Counted from the stretch's first letter, positions 32,756 through 42,449 are shown. The stretch: 64,000 nt of DNA from Tridacna crocea (GCA_943736015.1 OX031063.1:7607001-7671000), one strand, 5' to 3'. The notes: generated by a model not told the origin, from the letters alone. Numbers and translations: made by a program.

Positions 32756-33124
32756 TTAAAGGTGGGTATTTAGAATTTCAACATCATACCAAATTAAAAA
32801 AAATATATATCACTGAAATTTATTTATACCATTACATAACAAACATGTAATAATTATTTTCCATAATGTCTTCTTCGGACGGATGTTTGAAACTTTGTCT
32901 GTGTTTTCCTGTATTTAAAGGAGAGAACTGATAATCTAAAAATAGAATGTGTCTCCCGTTGGTGTCAACCGGGTCCATAATAAATCTATAATTTCTCGTG
33001 TTATCGGATGGTTTTTGACAGCTGGGGATTTATGAACGCAAATTAAAAGGCTATGGGAGTAGAAGGGAGATTTTTTTGCATTTTTGTAAAATTTTCGTCC
33101 CAAAATCTGAAGGGCCACCTTTAA
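32756..33124 (+). mobile_element. Family C element, complete (369 bp)
   Basis: Clean TTAA at both sides (32756-32759, 33121-33124) with AGGTGG / CCACCT termini. The surrounding SINE sequence resumes on the other side, which fixes the boundaries. TTAA plus an AGG start fits Kolobok-type or piggyBac-type non-autonomous elements; I cannot decide. No coding capacity. Confidence 0.88.
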
Positions 33125-33175
33125 GATGGGTTTTGTCCTGTATCTGCAGTATCCCCTGTGACAAAACTAACAGCC

Positions 33176-33404
33176 TTAACTCATTACCAAATGACAATAT
33201 TTTAGACTAGTCCAAATTGAAAGCATTTGCAGACAACGAAATATAAGTAACTGAAAATTTGAAATTTGTTTTGTGAAGGGTAGAAAACATTGTGGGAAAA
33301 GGAGAAAATGCTGGTTTCCAGCATTTTCTCCTTTTCCCACAATGTTTTCAAAATCTTTCTCTTTCAGCGTCGTCAAAACTTGGGATTGTGTGGTAATGGG
33401 TTAA
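33176..33404 (-). mobile_element. Family A MITE inside SINE
   Basis: Complete, TTAA both ends, strong hairpin with centre GGTTTCC. Confidence 0.92.
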
Positions 33405-33420
33405 TTAAGGGGTGTGGGCC

Positions 33421-33648
33421 TTAACTCTTTACAAAACGACAAAATTTTGGACTAGTCCAAATTGAAAGCATTTGCAGAAAACAAAATAAATGTGAATCAG
33501 AAAATGAAACTTGATGTGGAAAGGGTAGAAACCATTGTGGGAAAAGGAGAAAATGCTGGTTACCAGCATTTTCTCCTATTCTCACGATGCTTTCAAAGGC
33601 TTTCTTTCTCAGGGTCGTTAAAAGTCGGGATTATATGGTAAGGGTTAA
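33421..33648 (-). mobile_element. Family A MITE inside SINE
   Basis: Complete; only 16 bp of SINE separate it from the previous copy. Confidence 0.92.
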
Positions 33649-33733
33649 TTGGGCAACCGATGGCAATGATAAATAAATGCAAATTCAATCGAACAGTTTC
33701 TTACCATAATATAGGACTAAAAAAATACACTCA

Positions 33734-34139
33734 TGTTTGGGGCCTAGCTAGTAACATATGAGTGTTTGGGGCCTAGCTAGTAAAATATGAGTGTTTGGGG
33801 CCTAGCTAGTAAAATATTAGTGTTTGGGGCCTAGCTAGTAAAATATTAGTGTTTGGGGCCTAGCTAGTAAAATATGAGTGTTTGGGGCCTAGCTAGTGAA
33901 ATATGAGCGTTTGGGGCCTAGCTAGTAAAATATGAGTGTTTGGGGCCTAGCTAGTAAAATATGAGCGTTTGGGGCCTAGCTAATAAAATATGAGTGTTTG
34001 TGGCCTAGCTAGTAAAATACGAGTGTTTGGGGCCTAGCTAGTAAAATATGCATGTTTGTGGCCTAGCTAGTAAAATATGAGTGTTTGGGGCCTAGCTAGT
34101 AAAATATGAGTGTTTGTGGCCTAGCTAGTAAAATAGCAA
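33734..34139. repeat. 29-bp minisatellite, 14 copies
   Basis: TGTTTGGGGCCTAGCTAG then TAAAATATGAG, repeated with a strict 29-bp period from 33734 to 34111 with few substitutions. The low divergence suggests recent expansion, and length may vary between individuals. Confidence 0.96.
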
Positions 34140-34545
34140 AGATACAGACCAGTATACAGATGGCCAGCATGAAGGAACTTATTATTGCAAACAGCTCAAA
34201 AATTCACAAATGTTTTTGGTTTCAAAGATACCAGGCCAAGATTATGAAGTATCTTGTCCAAGGACACTCCTGAATCTGAAACCTTTTCACAGAGTATGGC
34301 TCGTATTTTTTTTTTTCTATGCAATTGTAAATTTTGTTTGTACTTACACAAAGTTTGGGTAATTAAATTCTGAATAAATTAAACTGAAACTGGACAAGGG
34401 TACAATAGCTAGAATACCGTAATGAAAATATCTTTTTCCTTTTTATTTTTTCAAATTTAGTTGCATTTTCCCATCACATTACACCATACCATACCAAATT
34501 ATCCAAATTTAATACAGAACAATTTGTACAAATAACCACAAAAGT
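34140..34545. other. Spacer, nothing recognised
   Basis: CCAAGGACACTCCTGAATCTG near 34260 resembles the SINE-related phrase CCAAGGACACTTCTGTG at 51100; a decayed SINE piece is possible. Confidence 0.4.
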
Positions 34546-34762
34546 TCACTCTTTATGCTTAAACAACAAAATGAAAATTCAAAATGTTTGCTAAAATTTG
34601 AAGCACTTGCAGAAAATCAGTAAAATGTAGCTTGGAAATTGCAGGATTCACCTTTCAAACAGTACACAGAGGGGCACCAGCAATTCCTCCTTTTTCCACA
34701 GTGTTTTCAAAAGCTCCGTTTATTAGGATTTTTAAAACACCCTGTGATAGTTAAAGATTTAA
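34546..34762 (-). mobile_element. Family A, hairpin lost
   Basis: Recognisable at both ends; middle replaced by GCACCAGCAATTCCTCC. Right TTAA shared with the next copy. Confidence 0.62.
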
Positions 34763-34992
34763 CACTGTACCAAACTACAAAATTTCAGACATTGGCAATT
34801 CAAAGCAAATGAAAACAATAAACATAAACAAAACCTAAATGTGACCCAAAAACTAAAAGCTATGTTAGGAAGGGTAGAAAACATTGTGGGAAAGGAGAAA
34901 ATGCTGGTTTCCAGCATTTTCTCCTTTCCCACAATGTATTCCAAAGCTTTCTTATGGTTGTTAAAATTCAGGATTGTATGGTAAAGGTTTAA
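34759..34992 (-). mobile_element. Family A with paired 1-bp deletion in both hairpin arms
   Basis: GTGGGAAAGG on the left and CCTTTCCCAC on the right each lack one A/T compared with the family. Confidence 0.88.
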
Positions 34993-35297
34993 TGGGAATT
35001 TGATTTTGTTGAACCTGGTATCAAATGTTTATCCTTTGATCATTTAACTCTATGTAATGGTCAATTTCAGTAAGTAATGTAATCTTTTAATTGATGAAAT
35101 TTCGAAGGTTTTACTGCAAAAACAAGAAAAGTCTTTCATAAAGTTATTTAAAAAGTGTGAATCTATGATGAGTATGTACAGACTTGAAGCAGGCTGCCCT
35201 TTATTTAAACTGTTTGTGTCAGGAAGTTAAACGCTGCCCTCTCCCATTCAAGGGGATTAAACAAGATCCCAATTTTCATACTTTATGATCATACAAT
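34993..35297. other. Spacer, nothing recognised
   Basis: No supported feature. Confidence 0.45.
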
Positions 35298-35528
35298 TTA
35301 ACCCTCTACCCCATAAGGCATTTCTATGGTATCTTGAATTGACCCTAAATAACAGCAAGGAGGAAGCTTGTTTCTTATGTGTATTATGACACATTTTGAT
35401 AGCATAGAGAACATTGTGGCAAAAGGTGAAATTGCTCATCACGAGCAATTTCACCTTTTGCCACAATGTTTTCCAAAGACCCCTACAAGCAATGCGTAGA
35501 AATGAGTATCTATGGAGTAAAGGGTTAA
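35298..35528 (+). mobile_element. Family B TTAA MITE, full length
   Basis: TTAA at both ends, hairpin about 35405-35472 with apex GCTCATCACGAGC. Confidence 0.92.
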
Positions 35529-35583
35529 ACCTTTACCAAACAATCCCTGGTTTTTACAAATCTGAGATAAAAGCCTTTTGAAA
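35525..35583 (+). mobile_element. Family A left-end fragment
   Basis: ACCTTTACCAAACAATCCCTGG to AAGCCTTTTGAAA, beginning at B's right TTAA and stopping where a SINE starts. Confidence 0.65.
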
Positions 35584-35795
35584 TTGGCTGAGCCAGGGGT
35601 CCTAGTCAGGGATCAAACACTGGACCCCATGTTCTTAAGTCCTGCTCGCTACTGGCTGAGTTACCAGAGCTTGGCTGCTCCATATGAAGCAATATGTAAG
35701 TTATGCTTGGATAAACTTAAGCCTTTGATATGACAATAACTTTCCAGTAGAAGCCATTAATCAGTAATGGTGTCTAGGACTGCTGAGAACATACC
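35584..35795 (-). mobile_element. tRNA-derived SINE, reverse strand, plus dispersed repeat
   Basis: AGGGATCAAACACTGGACCCC and CTGGCTGAGTTACCAGAGC are reverse-strand B- and A-box-like sequences of the same family as 48398-48556. The following ~100 bp (GTTATGCTTGGATAAAC...CAGTAATGGTGTC) recurs downstream of the LINE at 41565. Confidence 0.6.
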
Positions 35796-36001
35796 AAAAA
35801 TCGGTAACAAGTGGAAAAAAACGAAAACGAGGCTACCAATATGGACGTACTTTTTACGTGCTCTAGGAAAATAGTAATCATTCAGCAATTTTCTTAATTG
35901 ATATATTGTGATTTTATTCGGGAATAAATATAAAAATAGGATTAAGTCATTGGCACATTTAAAACCGCTCCTGTAAGTGAAAAAAACAGTGAAAAGGTGA
36001 A

Positions 36002-37543
36002 ATGACCGGCAAAAAACACAACAAAGGAGCAGACAAAGGAACAAATATGGCGGGAAAAAATACTACAAAGCCTCCGGGATTTGCTGAAGAGGGATCAAAT
36101 CGAAATAGACTGTTAACAAACATTATTCAGGAGAACTCAAAGGGACAGATTAATACAGAATCTAACATGCAAGTAAGCCAAAACCCTAAAAATCTGACCG
36201 CAAATATTCCATCTGTATCCTCAGCACCATCCCCACCCACAGTTGATAGTACAGGAAAATGTATTCATCAATCATACCCCGTGACCAATCCGTTATACAC
36301 AGGAGCCATGAACAATACAAACATAATGTCCCACTCCGATATGCAAAATAGCGGGATATATGGAGTTCTACAACAAATTCAGCAAGAGCTTAGACAAACA
36401 CAAATAACTAATACAAATGTACTCACAAGGCTCACAGAAATAGAAAACAACGTATCAAAATTGTCAAAAATTGAAAATATTATGGAAAAAGTACAAACTG
36501 ACGTAAACAAACTGAAAAAAGAAAATGAGAGAATTTCATCCCAAGTGACAGAATTTGAAACATCATGTCAAGCTATGAGCTCCATGTTCGACGCATATAT
36601 AGACTCAAGGGAGCGAACTGAGAAGGAGATTACTGAGCTGAAATTAATAAACCAAAACTTAGATCAAAACGTGAAAACTATGAACCAAAATTACGAAAAA
36701 ATGCAAAATGAAATACTTGAATTGAAAACTCGTTCAATGCAAGAAAACTTATTGTTCTTTGGGATAGAAGAGAAACCAGGTGAAAATACAGAAACAGAAC
36801 TGAGAAACTTTTTGAAAAACCAAGTTCTGCCAAACTCACCAGAATCAGTAGATCAAATAGTCTTTGATAGAGTTCATAGGCTAGGCGCGAGAAGAGGAAG
36901 CAGGGATAAACCGAATGCTAGGCCAATAGTCGCAAAATTTGAAAGATATACCGACAGAGAATATGTGAGAAAGGAATCATTCAATCTAAATAGAGAAAAA
37001 AACGGATATACAGTGCGGGAACAATTCCCTTACGAAATCGAACAAAAACGGAAAACCCTCTACCCAGTTATGAGAAAATTCAAAGCAAATAAAGAAAATA
37101 AAGTAGTGCTTATCCGTGACAAGTTATTTATTAACGGTACACAGTATATACCAGAGGAAAAAACCGACAACCCCGGTATACCTATGAGTGAATATCACTC
37201 TCGTGACCCTCGACCTCAATCGAATACTCAGCGCAGAAGCCGGGAATTTGATCCACCAGTACCATTGTCAAACCGTTTCCAGAGTCTTGCAGAACATGAT
37301 GTCATTAGGAAAACACCGCAAAAATCATCGCAAGGCCATAAGAATAAGGCCAGATCGCCTCTGGAAGAAGAAAATTCAAAAAAGTACAAAACTTCCGAAT
37401 CATCGAACATGTTTGATGAGCAAAGTGTAATCGTCTCGAATGTACTAGGGCAAGCGCACTCAGTATTGAACCCGATAGGAGAAAACCCTATTGTTTTGGA
37501 TGGCACGTGCTCAAACGTTGCGGGAGGTCCGGTCTATGACTAG
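36002..37543 (+). CDS. LINE ORF1 protein, L1-like (coiled coil + RRM + C-terminal domain)
   Basis: 513 residues, basic and polar. Residues about 1-115 are low-complexity and rich in S, N, T and P. About 120-245 are a heptad-rich coiled coil (for example EIENNVSKLSKIENIMEKVQ), expected to trimerise. About 246-330 resemble the RRM of L1 ORF1p, opening at ENLLFFGIEE and including FDRVHRLG and RPIVAKFERYTDRE. About 331-385 match the C-terminal domain (YTVREQFPYEIEQKRKTLYP). The last ~125 residues are a disordered tail with no zinc knuckles. In this family the protein coats LINE RNA and acts as a nucleic-acid chaperone. ATG at 36002 is the first in frame and leaves about 200 bp of leader. The stop lies 72 bp before ORF2, so ORF2 probably needs reinitiation or internal initiation. 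Confidence 0.9.
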   Translation: MTGKKHNKGADKGTNMAGKNTTKPPGFAEEGSNRNRLLTNIIQENSKGQINTESNMQVSQNPKNLTANIPSVSSAPSPPTVDSTGKCIHQSYPVTNPLYTGAMNNTNIMSHSDMQNSGIYGVLQQIQQELRQTQITNTNVLTRLTEIENNVSKLSKIENIMEKVQTDVNKLKKENERISSQVTEFETSCQAMSSMFDAYIDSRERTEKEITELKLINQNLDQNVKTMNQNYEKMQNEILELKTRSMQENLLFFGIEEKPGENTETELRNFLKNQVLPNSPESVDQIVFDRVHRLGARRGSRDKPNARPIVAKFERYTDREYVRKESFNLNREKNGYTVREQFPYEIEQKRKTLYPVMRKFKANKENKVVLIRDKLFINGTQYIPEEKTDNPGIPMSEYHSRDPRPQSNTQRRSREFDPPVPLSNRFQSLAEHDVIRKTPQKSSQGHKNKARSPLEEENSKKYKTSESSNMFDEQSVIVSNVLGQAHSVLNPIGENPIVLDGTCSNVAGGPVYD

Positions 37544-37615
37544 GAATGTGCGGGAAGGTCAAATAAAGCATGGGAAACACGTGACAGTTCGAAATCTGAA
37601 GCTAACGGTACTTTA

Positions 37616-40600
37616 ATGAATCAGTCTGATCCCTTAGATCGCAATAGCTCACGTGATAAAGGCAGTAACGGTACGTCATCTGCAAGTGTTTCCCAAATGG
37701 ACGGCTCGAAATGCTTGACGTTTTTAACTTTAAATGTCTGTGGCTTATTAAGCAAACAAAACACCCCCGAGTTTTTAGAAATAATTAAGAACTATGACAT
37801 TATCGGACTGCAAGAAATAAAAATGGACGACACCGATTATTTTTGCATTAAAGATTATACTTTCTACAGTAATAATAGACGTGCTCTTACAAACAGGAAA
37901 TCAGGTGGCATAGGGTTATTGGTTAAAAATAGTATTGCTTCACATGTTAGTATACTGAACATTAAAAGTAAACATGCACTCTGGTTTACATTATCTAATA
38001 AATTGACGGAGATAGGTGATGTTCTCTGTGGTGTACTATATGTACCTCCGGAGAACTCAGCATACTCTGTCAATGATCCTTACTCTGAAATCAAGGAAGA
38101 AATTGATTCGCTCAATGATATATATTCACATTATTTACTGTTTGGTGACTTTAACTCACGTACAAAGGAAAAGGCTGATTTTATCGCCGTAAATGAATGT
38201 ATTCTCCAATCATTGAATTCGGAAGAATTAATTGAGGAATATAATCAAGAAATTTTATCATTTGAAAACACAAATGTGAACGTAAATAGGAAAAATTGTG
38301 ATCAATCAATGAATAACCTCGGTTATAAATTGATTGACTTTGCTCAGGAACAAAATTTATTCATTTTGAATGGTAGAACTAGAGGTGACCTAGACGGTAA
38401 AGTAACATCAAGAAACGTCAGTACTATCGATTATTTTTTATGTAGTTCTGGTCTCTTTCGTTTTATTGATTGTCTTTCTGTGAGGGATTTTTGTCCTCTT
38501 TTATCTGATGTTCACTGTCCTGTATCATTATGTACTTCTTTCCGCACGAAAGCGACATGCACTTGCGCACAAACAGAGAATACTGACATAAAAACATGGA
38601 ATCATTTTAAAAAAGACGAATTCGATAAAAATATAAAAAATGACCATATAAACAAAATTCTAGATGAGATTTCTAGAATAACACATGAGAGTACAGATTA
38701 TCAAAAAGACATAGATTCTATCGTTGAAAGTATTGGTAGTTTATTCATGGAAACTGCAGAAAAAAGCTTTGGCACAACAACATTTAAATCTCCTAATCAT
38801 TATTGCACATTACATAAACACAATTTAACTATTAATCCATTACCTAATTGGTTTAAAGGCGATTGTAAAAGAGCAAGGAAAAAATTTCACAGAGCGAAAT
38901 TGAATTATAAATTACGCAAAAGTGAAATAAATAAGTCAAATCTTAAAAAATGCAGTAAAAATTATAAATATACATTGTCAAAATACTCTAGAATTGACAG
39001 GGAAAAAATAGCTAATGAAATTAAAAACACAAAACATTCTAACCCCCGAAAATTTTGGAAAATACTGAATTCCGAAAGCCCTCAAAGCGATATAAAGTGT
39101 AGTATTACAGATTTACACGATTATTTCAAAGATATAAATTCATCTTCACAAATTGGAGATAATATGCCATATTTAAACATCAATGATGAGAATTCTGAAA
39201 ATGAATTAAATTGTGAAATAACATACGATGAAATTGAAAAAGCTTTGAAAAATCTGAAAAATAATAAAGCGTGCGGTATTGATAAAATACTTAACGAACA
39301 TATCAAGTACAGTTACATGTCTCTTAAACATGTCTACTTCAAATTATTCAATTTAATTTTAGACAAAGGTATTTTCCCAAAATCGTGGTCCTCTGGTATT
39401 ATACACCCAGTTTATAAAAACAAAGGCGATCCCACAATCCCTTCAAATTATAGACCGATCACTCTTTTAAGCTGTCTTGGAAAATTATTTACCAGTATTC
39501 TTAACACACGCCTGCATAAATATGTCGAATCCAATAAAATTATACATGATTACCAATCAGGATTTAGGAAAGGTTTCTCAACTACAGACAATATGTTCCT
39601 ACTACATTCTTTAATTCAGTTAGCGTTTAAGTCCAAACAAAAACTTTTTTGTGCGTTTATCGATTTAAAGCAGGCGTTCGACACAGTTTGGAGAGATGGT
39701 CTATGGCACAAACTAATATCAGTAAATATTAACGGTAAATGCTTGCGTCTTATCAAAAATATGTACAATGACATAAAATCATGCGTTCGAGTAGGCAAAA
39801 CGTGCTCAAATCTCTTCCCATGTTTAAATGGCTTAAGGCAAGGCGAAAATTTATCCCCAATTTTATTTTCGATCTATTTAAATGATCTCCATGACTTTTT
39901 TAATAACTCAGGAGTATGTAACGGTTTTAGCATACCGAATGAATTAAATGAGGATTACAACTTATTCTTAAAAATGTTTGTACTATTATATGCCGATGAC
40001 ACAGTGCTACTCGGAAGTACGGCAGACGACTTACAAAACGCATTAGACTTATATGAAAATTATTGTAACACATGGAAACTCACAGTCAATACAATGAAAT
40101 CAAAAGTAGTCGTTTTTTCAAAAGGAAGACAAGGGACCTACAACTTTACATATAATCAGGCGCCAATAGAAACTTTAAACGAATACAAATATCTCGGAAT
40201 TATTTTTAGTCGCTCTGGGTCTTTCTATAAAACAAAAACAGAAATTGCAAATCAAGCTACTCGAGCGATGTACAGTTTACTTCGGAAAATTAAAAGACTT
40301 GCTCTACCAATCGATACTCAAATTGATTTATTCGAAAAAACCGTTAAACCAATCTTGCTATACGGGTGCGAACTTTGGTCTTTCGAAAATAACCAAATTC
40401 TAGAAAAAGTCCAACTTAAGTTTTTAAAATACATACTACATATAAAAAAGTCAACTTCATCCCATATCATCTACGGAGAAACTGGGGTTTATCCTTTATC
40501 TATTGATATAGAAACAAGATTCATCTCGTTTTGGTCAAAAATTATTTTACGTAAACATAATTATCTAGTAACAAATGTATACAGACATATTTATAACATT

Positions 40601-41173
40601 TATTGTAACTCTGAAAACGTGTCAAATATAACCCTTTTCCATTGGATAAAACATGTCAAAAATATCCTTGTCAAATGCGGCTTGATAAATATTTGGGATA
40701 GTCAAAGTTTTCCAAATGATAAATGGTTAAAATTAACAATAAAACAAAAGTTAAAAGATCTTTTTATTAATTCCTGGTTTAGTAAAATCGAAAATAATGA
40801 TAGTTGTCATACTTACAGATTGATAAAAAAGAAATTCGGATTGGAAAAATATTTAATTCAGACTCCTCCTGCACTTTTGAAATACATGATAAAATTCAGA
40901 ACAAATAATCATAGATTACCTATTGAAGTAGGAAGATGGTCAAATCTTGAAACCAGAGAACGAATCTGCAACCTCTGTAATAGCTCCATTGGTGATGAGT
41001 ATCACTATATTTTTGAGTGTAACTCATTCAGTGATCAAAGAAAAAAATTAATTTCTAAAAAATTTTCAAAGCGACATAATGTCGTTAAATTTGAACGTCT
41101 AGTAAATTCTACAGACCGTTCTGAAATTGTAAATTTGTGTAAATTTATCAAAATCATCATAAACTCCTTTTAA
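37616..41173 (+). CDS. LINE ORF2 protein: APE endonuclease and reverse transcriptase
   Basis: 1185 residues, uninterrupted. Residues about 33-310 form an apurinic-like endonuclease: N40 (LTLNVCG), E67 (GLQEIK), GDFN at 177-180, TIDYFLC at 270-276 and SDVH at 297-300 are the expected catalytic positions. The reverse transcriptase spans about 540-830: YRPITLLSCLGKLF (612-625), QSGFRKGFSTTDN, FIDLKQAFD (681-689, first catalytic Asp), GLRQGENLSPILFSIYLNDL and LLYADDTVLL with the YADD box at 792-795. A C-terminal CCHC (C1118, C1121, H1130, C1135; ERICNLC...YIFEC) matches the zinc-binding domain often found after reverse transcriptases of this type. No RNase H domain is seen. The protein nicks target DNA and primes reverse transcription from it. 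All catalytic residues I can check are present, so it may be active. Confidence 0.95.
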   Translation: MNQSDPLDRNSSRDKGSNGTSSASVSQMDGSKCLTFLTLNVCGLLSKQNTPEFLEIIKNYDIIGLQEIKMDDTDYFCIKDYTFYSNNRRALTNRKSGGIGLLVKNSIASHVSILNIKSKHALWFTLSNKLTEIGDVLCGVLYVPPENSAYSVNDPYSEIKEEIDSLNDIYSHYLLFGDFNSRTKEKADFIAVNECILQSLNSEELIEEYNQEILSFENTNVNVNRKNCDQSMNNLGYKLIDFAQEQNLFILNGRTRGDLDGKVTSRNVSTIDYFLCSSGLFRFIDCLSVRDFCPLLSDVHCPVSLCTSFRTKATCTCAQTENTDIKTWNHFKKDEFDKNIKNDHINKILDEISRITHESTDYQKDIDSIVESIGSLFMETAEKSFGTTTFKSPNHYCTLHKHNLTINPLPNWFKGDCKRARKKFHRAKLNYKLRKSEINKSNLKKCSKNYKYTLSKYSRIDREKIANEIKNTKHSNPRKFWKILNSESPQSDIKCSITDLHDYFKDINSSSQIGDNMPYLNINDENSENELNCEITYDEIEKALKNLKNNKACGIDKILNEHIKYSYMSLKHVYFKLFNLILDKGIFPKSWSSGIIHPVYKNKGDPTIPSNYRPITLLSCLGKLFTSILNTRLHKYVESNKIIHDYQSGFRKGFSTTDNMFLLHSLIQLAFKSKQKLFCAFIDLKQAFDTVWRDGLWHKLISVNINGKCLRLIKNMYNDIKSCVRVGKTCSNLFPCLNGLRQGENLSPILFSIYLNDLHDFFNNSGVCNGFSIPNELNEDYNLFLKMFVLLYADDTVLLGSTADDLQNALDLYENYCNTWKLTVNTMKSKVVVFSKGRQGTYNFTYNQAPIETLNEYKYLGIIFSRSGSFYKTKTEIANQATRAMYSLLRKIKRLALPIDTQIDLFEKTVKPILLYGCELWSFENNQILEKVQLKFLKYILHIKKSTSSHIIYGETGVYPLSIDIETRFISFWSKIILRKHNYLVTNVYRHIYNIYCNSENVSNITLFHWIKHVKNILVKCGLINIWDSQSFPNDKWLKLTIKQKLKDLFINSWFSKIENNDSCHTYRLIKKKFGLEKYLIQTPPALLKYMIKFRTNNHRLPIEVGRWSNLETRERICNLCNSSIGDEYHYIFECNSFSDQRKKLISKKFSKRHNVVKFERLVNSTDRSEIVNLCKFIKIIINSF

Positions 41174-41248
41174 CTGATGTAAAAGTAAATTTACTAATCT
41201 CTGCAACTTATCATTAATAGTTAGACAACCCTCTCTTACCCCCACCCC

Positions 41249-41251
<3 letters not shown>

Positions 41252-41293
<42 letters not shown>
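41252..41293. repeat. (CT)n microsatellite in LINE 3' UTR
   Basis: About 21 uninterrupted CT units directly after a C-rich stretch. Confidence 0.95.
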
Positions 41294-41295
<2 letters not shown>

Positions 41296-41399
41296 TTACA
41301 TTACGAACTTGAACTATATTTGTCTAAATACAAGTTTTGCCTCGTTCAAACTGGTTTCATGTACATTTACCTCTTGTTTTCTATAAAAGGAACAGAGTG

Positions 41400-41437
41400 A
41401 ATAAAGGTATTGTATTGTATTGTATTGTATTGTATTA
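41400..41437 (+). promoter_or_regulatory. LINE poly(A) signal and (ATTGT)n tail
   Basis: AATAAA at 41400-41405 followed by about five ATTGT units. Simple-repeat rather than poly(A) tails are known in several LINE clades and mark the 3' end used for priming. Confidence 0.85.
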
Positions 41438-41564
41438 TTGATATTAAAATTACCGTACACCTAGGAGTTAAGCTGAGGTATAGATGAACTTATTTGTACT
41501 TTGGTCACCATGTATCAAAATAATGTAACAGACAGGACCAAATTTCAACACATGAAGTAAGACA

Positions 41565-41690
41565 TGATTAGTTATGCTTGGGCAAAACTTCAGTGTTGGA
41601 AATCATAATTACGATCCCAGTATAGGCCATCAATAAGTAATGGAGTCAGGGGCTGCCTGGAACACCATAACTTGTGAACTGTGAATAATT
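41565..41690. repeat. Dispersed repeat also found upstream of the LINE
   Basis: GTTATGCTTGG(G)CAAA and CAATAAGTAATGGAGTC...GGCTGC align, same orientation, with 35700-35790. Probably part of a SINE-associated repeat. Confidence 0.6.
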
Positions 41691-41797
41691 AATCTAAAAT
41701 TAAAGCAGGATTGTCCAATATGAAAGCTGACCTAGGCAAGCAATCTAGATAAATCTGCTCCATATCTTATGTTAACCCTTGCACTGTTATAAGCCCT

Positions 41798-41845
41798 AAA
41801 CTCTTTACCATACAATCCCGACTTTTAAAGTATTCCTACCCTGAA
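41798..41845 (+). mobile_element. Family A left-end fragment
   Basis: AACTCTTTACCATACAATCCC then GACTTTTAAAG, truncated. Confidence 0.6.
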
Positions 41846-41920
41846 GCAGAACATGTATTTCCACTGTAATTTTACTCTGGAAAATATGATATCATTAAAA
41901 ATTATCACTGTTGTAGCATC

Positions 41921-42150
41921 TTAACCCTTTCCCAAACAACAAACTTTTGGACTAGACCAAATTGAAAGCATTTGCAGACGACAATTCAACTCTTGCTGAA
42001 AAGATGATTTCTGTCTCTGATAGGGTAGAAAACATTGTGGGAAAAGGAGAAAATGCTGGTTACCAGCATTTTCTCCTTTTCCCACAATGTTTTCAAAAGG
42101 CTACTATTCCAGACCCGTAAAAACTAGGGACTGTTTGGGAAAGGGTTAAC
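41921..42150 (-). mobile_element. Family A TTAA MITE, full length
   Basis: TTAA both ends; perfect hairpin with both arms matching the family. Confidence 0.93.
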
Positions 42151-42237
42151 CAAGCCATCTTTGGATGTTTTGCCTTCATTAGGAGAATTATCAGTTTCAA
42201 TTTGAAAATCACTGTCCTCAATTCAGAGTAAGATTAT

Positions 42238-42449
42238 TAAACATATTTATTTTATTTATTTGATTGAAAAAGTTCTTACAACTTATATTAAATCTCTCTC
42301 GATTCTGCTTCCTGGGAACTATACAATTACTTGTGACGAAAGTGTAAGCCAATGAAAAATCCCAAAGCTGACACCTTCTCACGGGTATCTAACTCAGGAC
42401 CGCATTGTTACGCGGCTAACACTCTACCTCACAACCATGGATGCCACAC
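42238..42449 (-). mobile_element. tRNA-derived SINE, second type, reverse strand
   Basis: Same family as the insert at 47233-47456: CTTACAACTTATA, TCTCTCTCGATTCTGCTTCC and CCAATGAAAAATCCCAAAG are shared. The reverse-strand head near 42395-42435 reads as A box (GGTAGAGTG on -) and weak B box. Confidence 0.75.

Larger units (their letters stand above)
32340..33690 (+). mobile_element. tRNA-derived SINE split by four TTAA insertions
   Basis: SINE pieces at about 32340-32399, 32628-32755, 33125-33175, 33405-33420 and 33649-33690 align in order with the complete SINE at 32022. They are separated by A (+), C (+), A (-) and A (-), each placed at a TTAA-like site. The A box TAGCTCAATCGGTAGAA is visible near 32351; the B box is degraded (GGTTTGATTCT). 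Confidence 0.88.
35796..41437 (+). mobile_element. Full-length LINE retrotransposon, both ORFs intact
   Basis: Two-ORF non-LTR element: short 5' leader, ORF1 (nucleic-acid chaperone), a 72-bp gap, ORF2 (endonuclease plus reverse transcriptase), about 230 bp of 3' UTR with a CT microsatellite, AATAAA at 41400, and a simple (ATTGT)n tail. The 5' edge is approximate, placed where similarity to the dispersed repeat at 41565 stops. I could not find a target-site duplication. Both frames lack stops or frameshifts, implying a recent insertion. ORF1 with coiled coil and RRM-like region suggests the L1/Tx1 side of LINE diversity; the clade is not certain. Confidence 0.9.

Noticed and set aside
37228-37506. 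Open frames antisense or overlapping within the LINE (also 37188-37430, 37864-38073, 39121-39306)
   Set aside because: Shadows of ORF1 and ORF2 in other frames.
35690-41690. Flanking similarity as the LINE target-site duplication
   Set aside because: The segments are ~100 bp, clearly diverged and lie more than 100 bp beyond the LINE tail, so they are not a target duplication.
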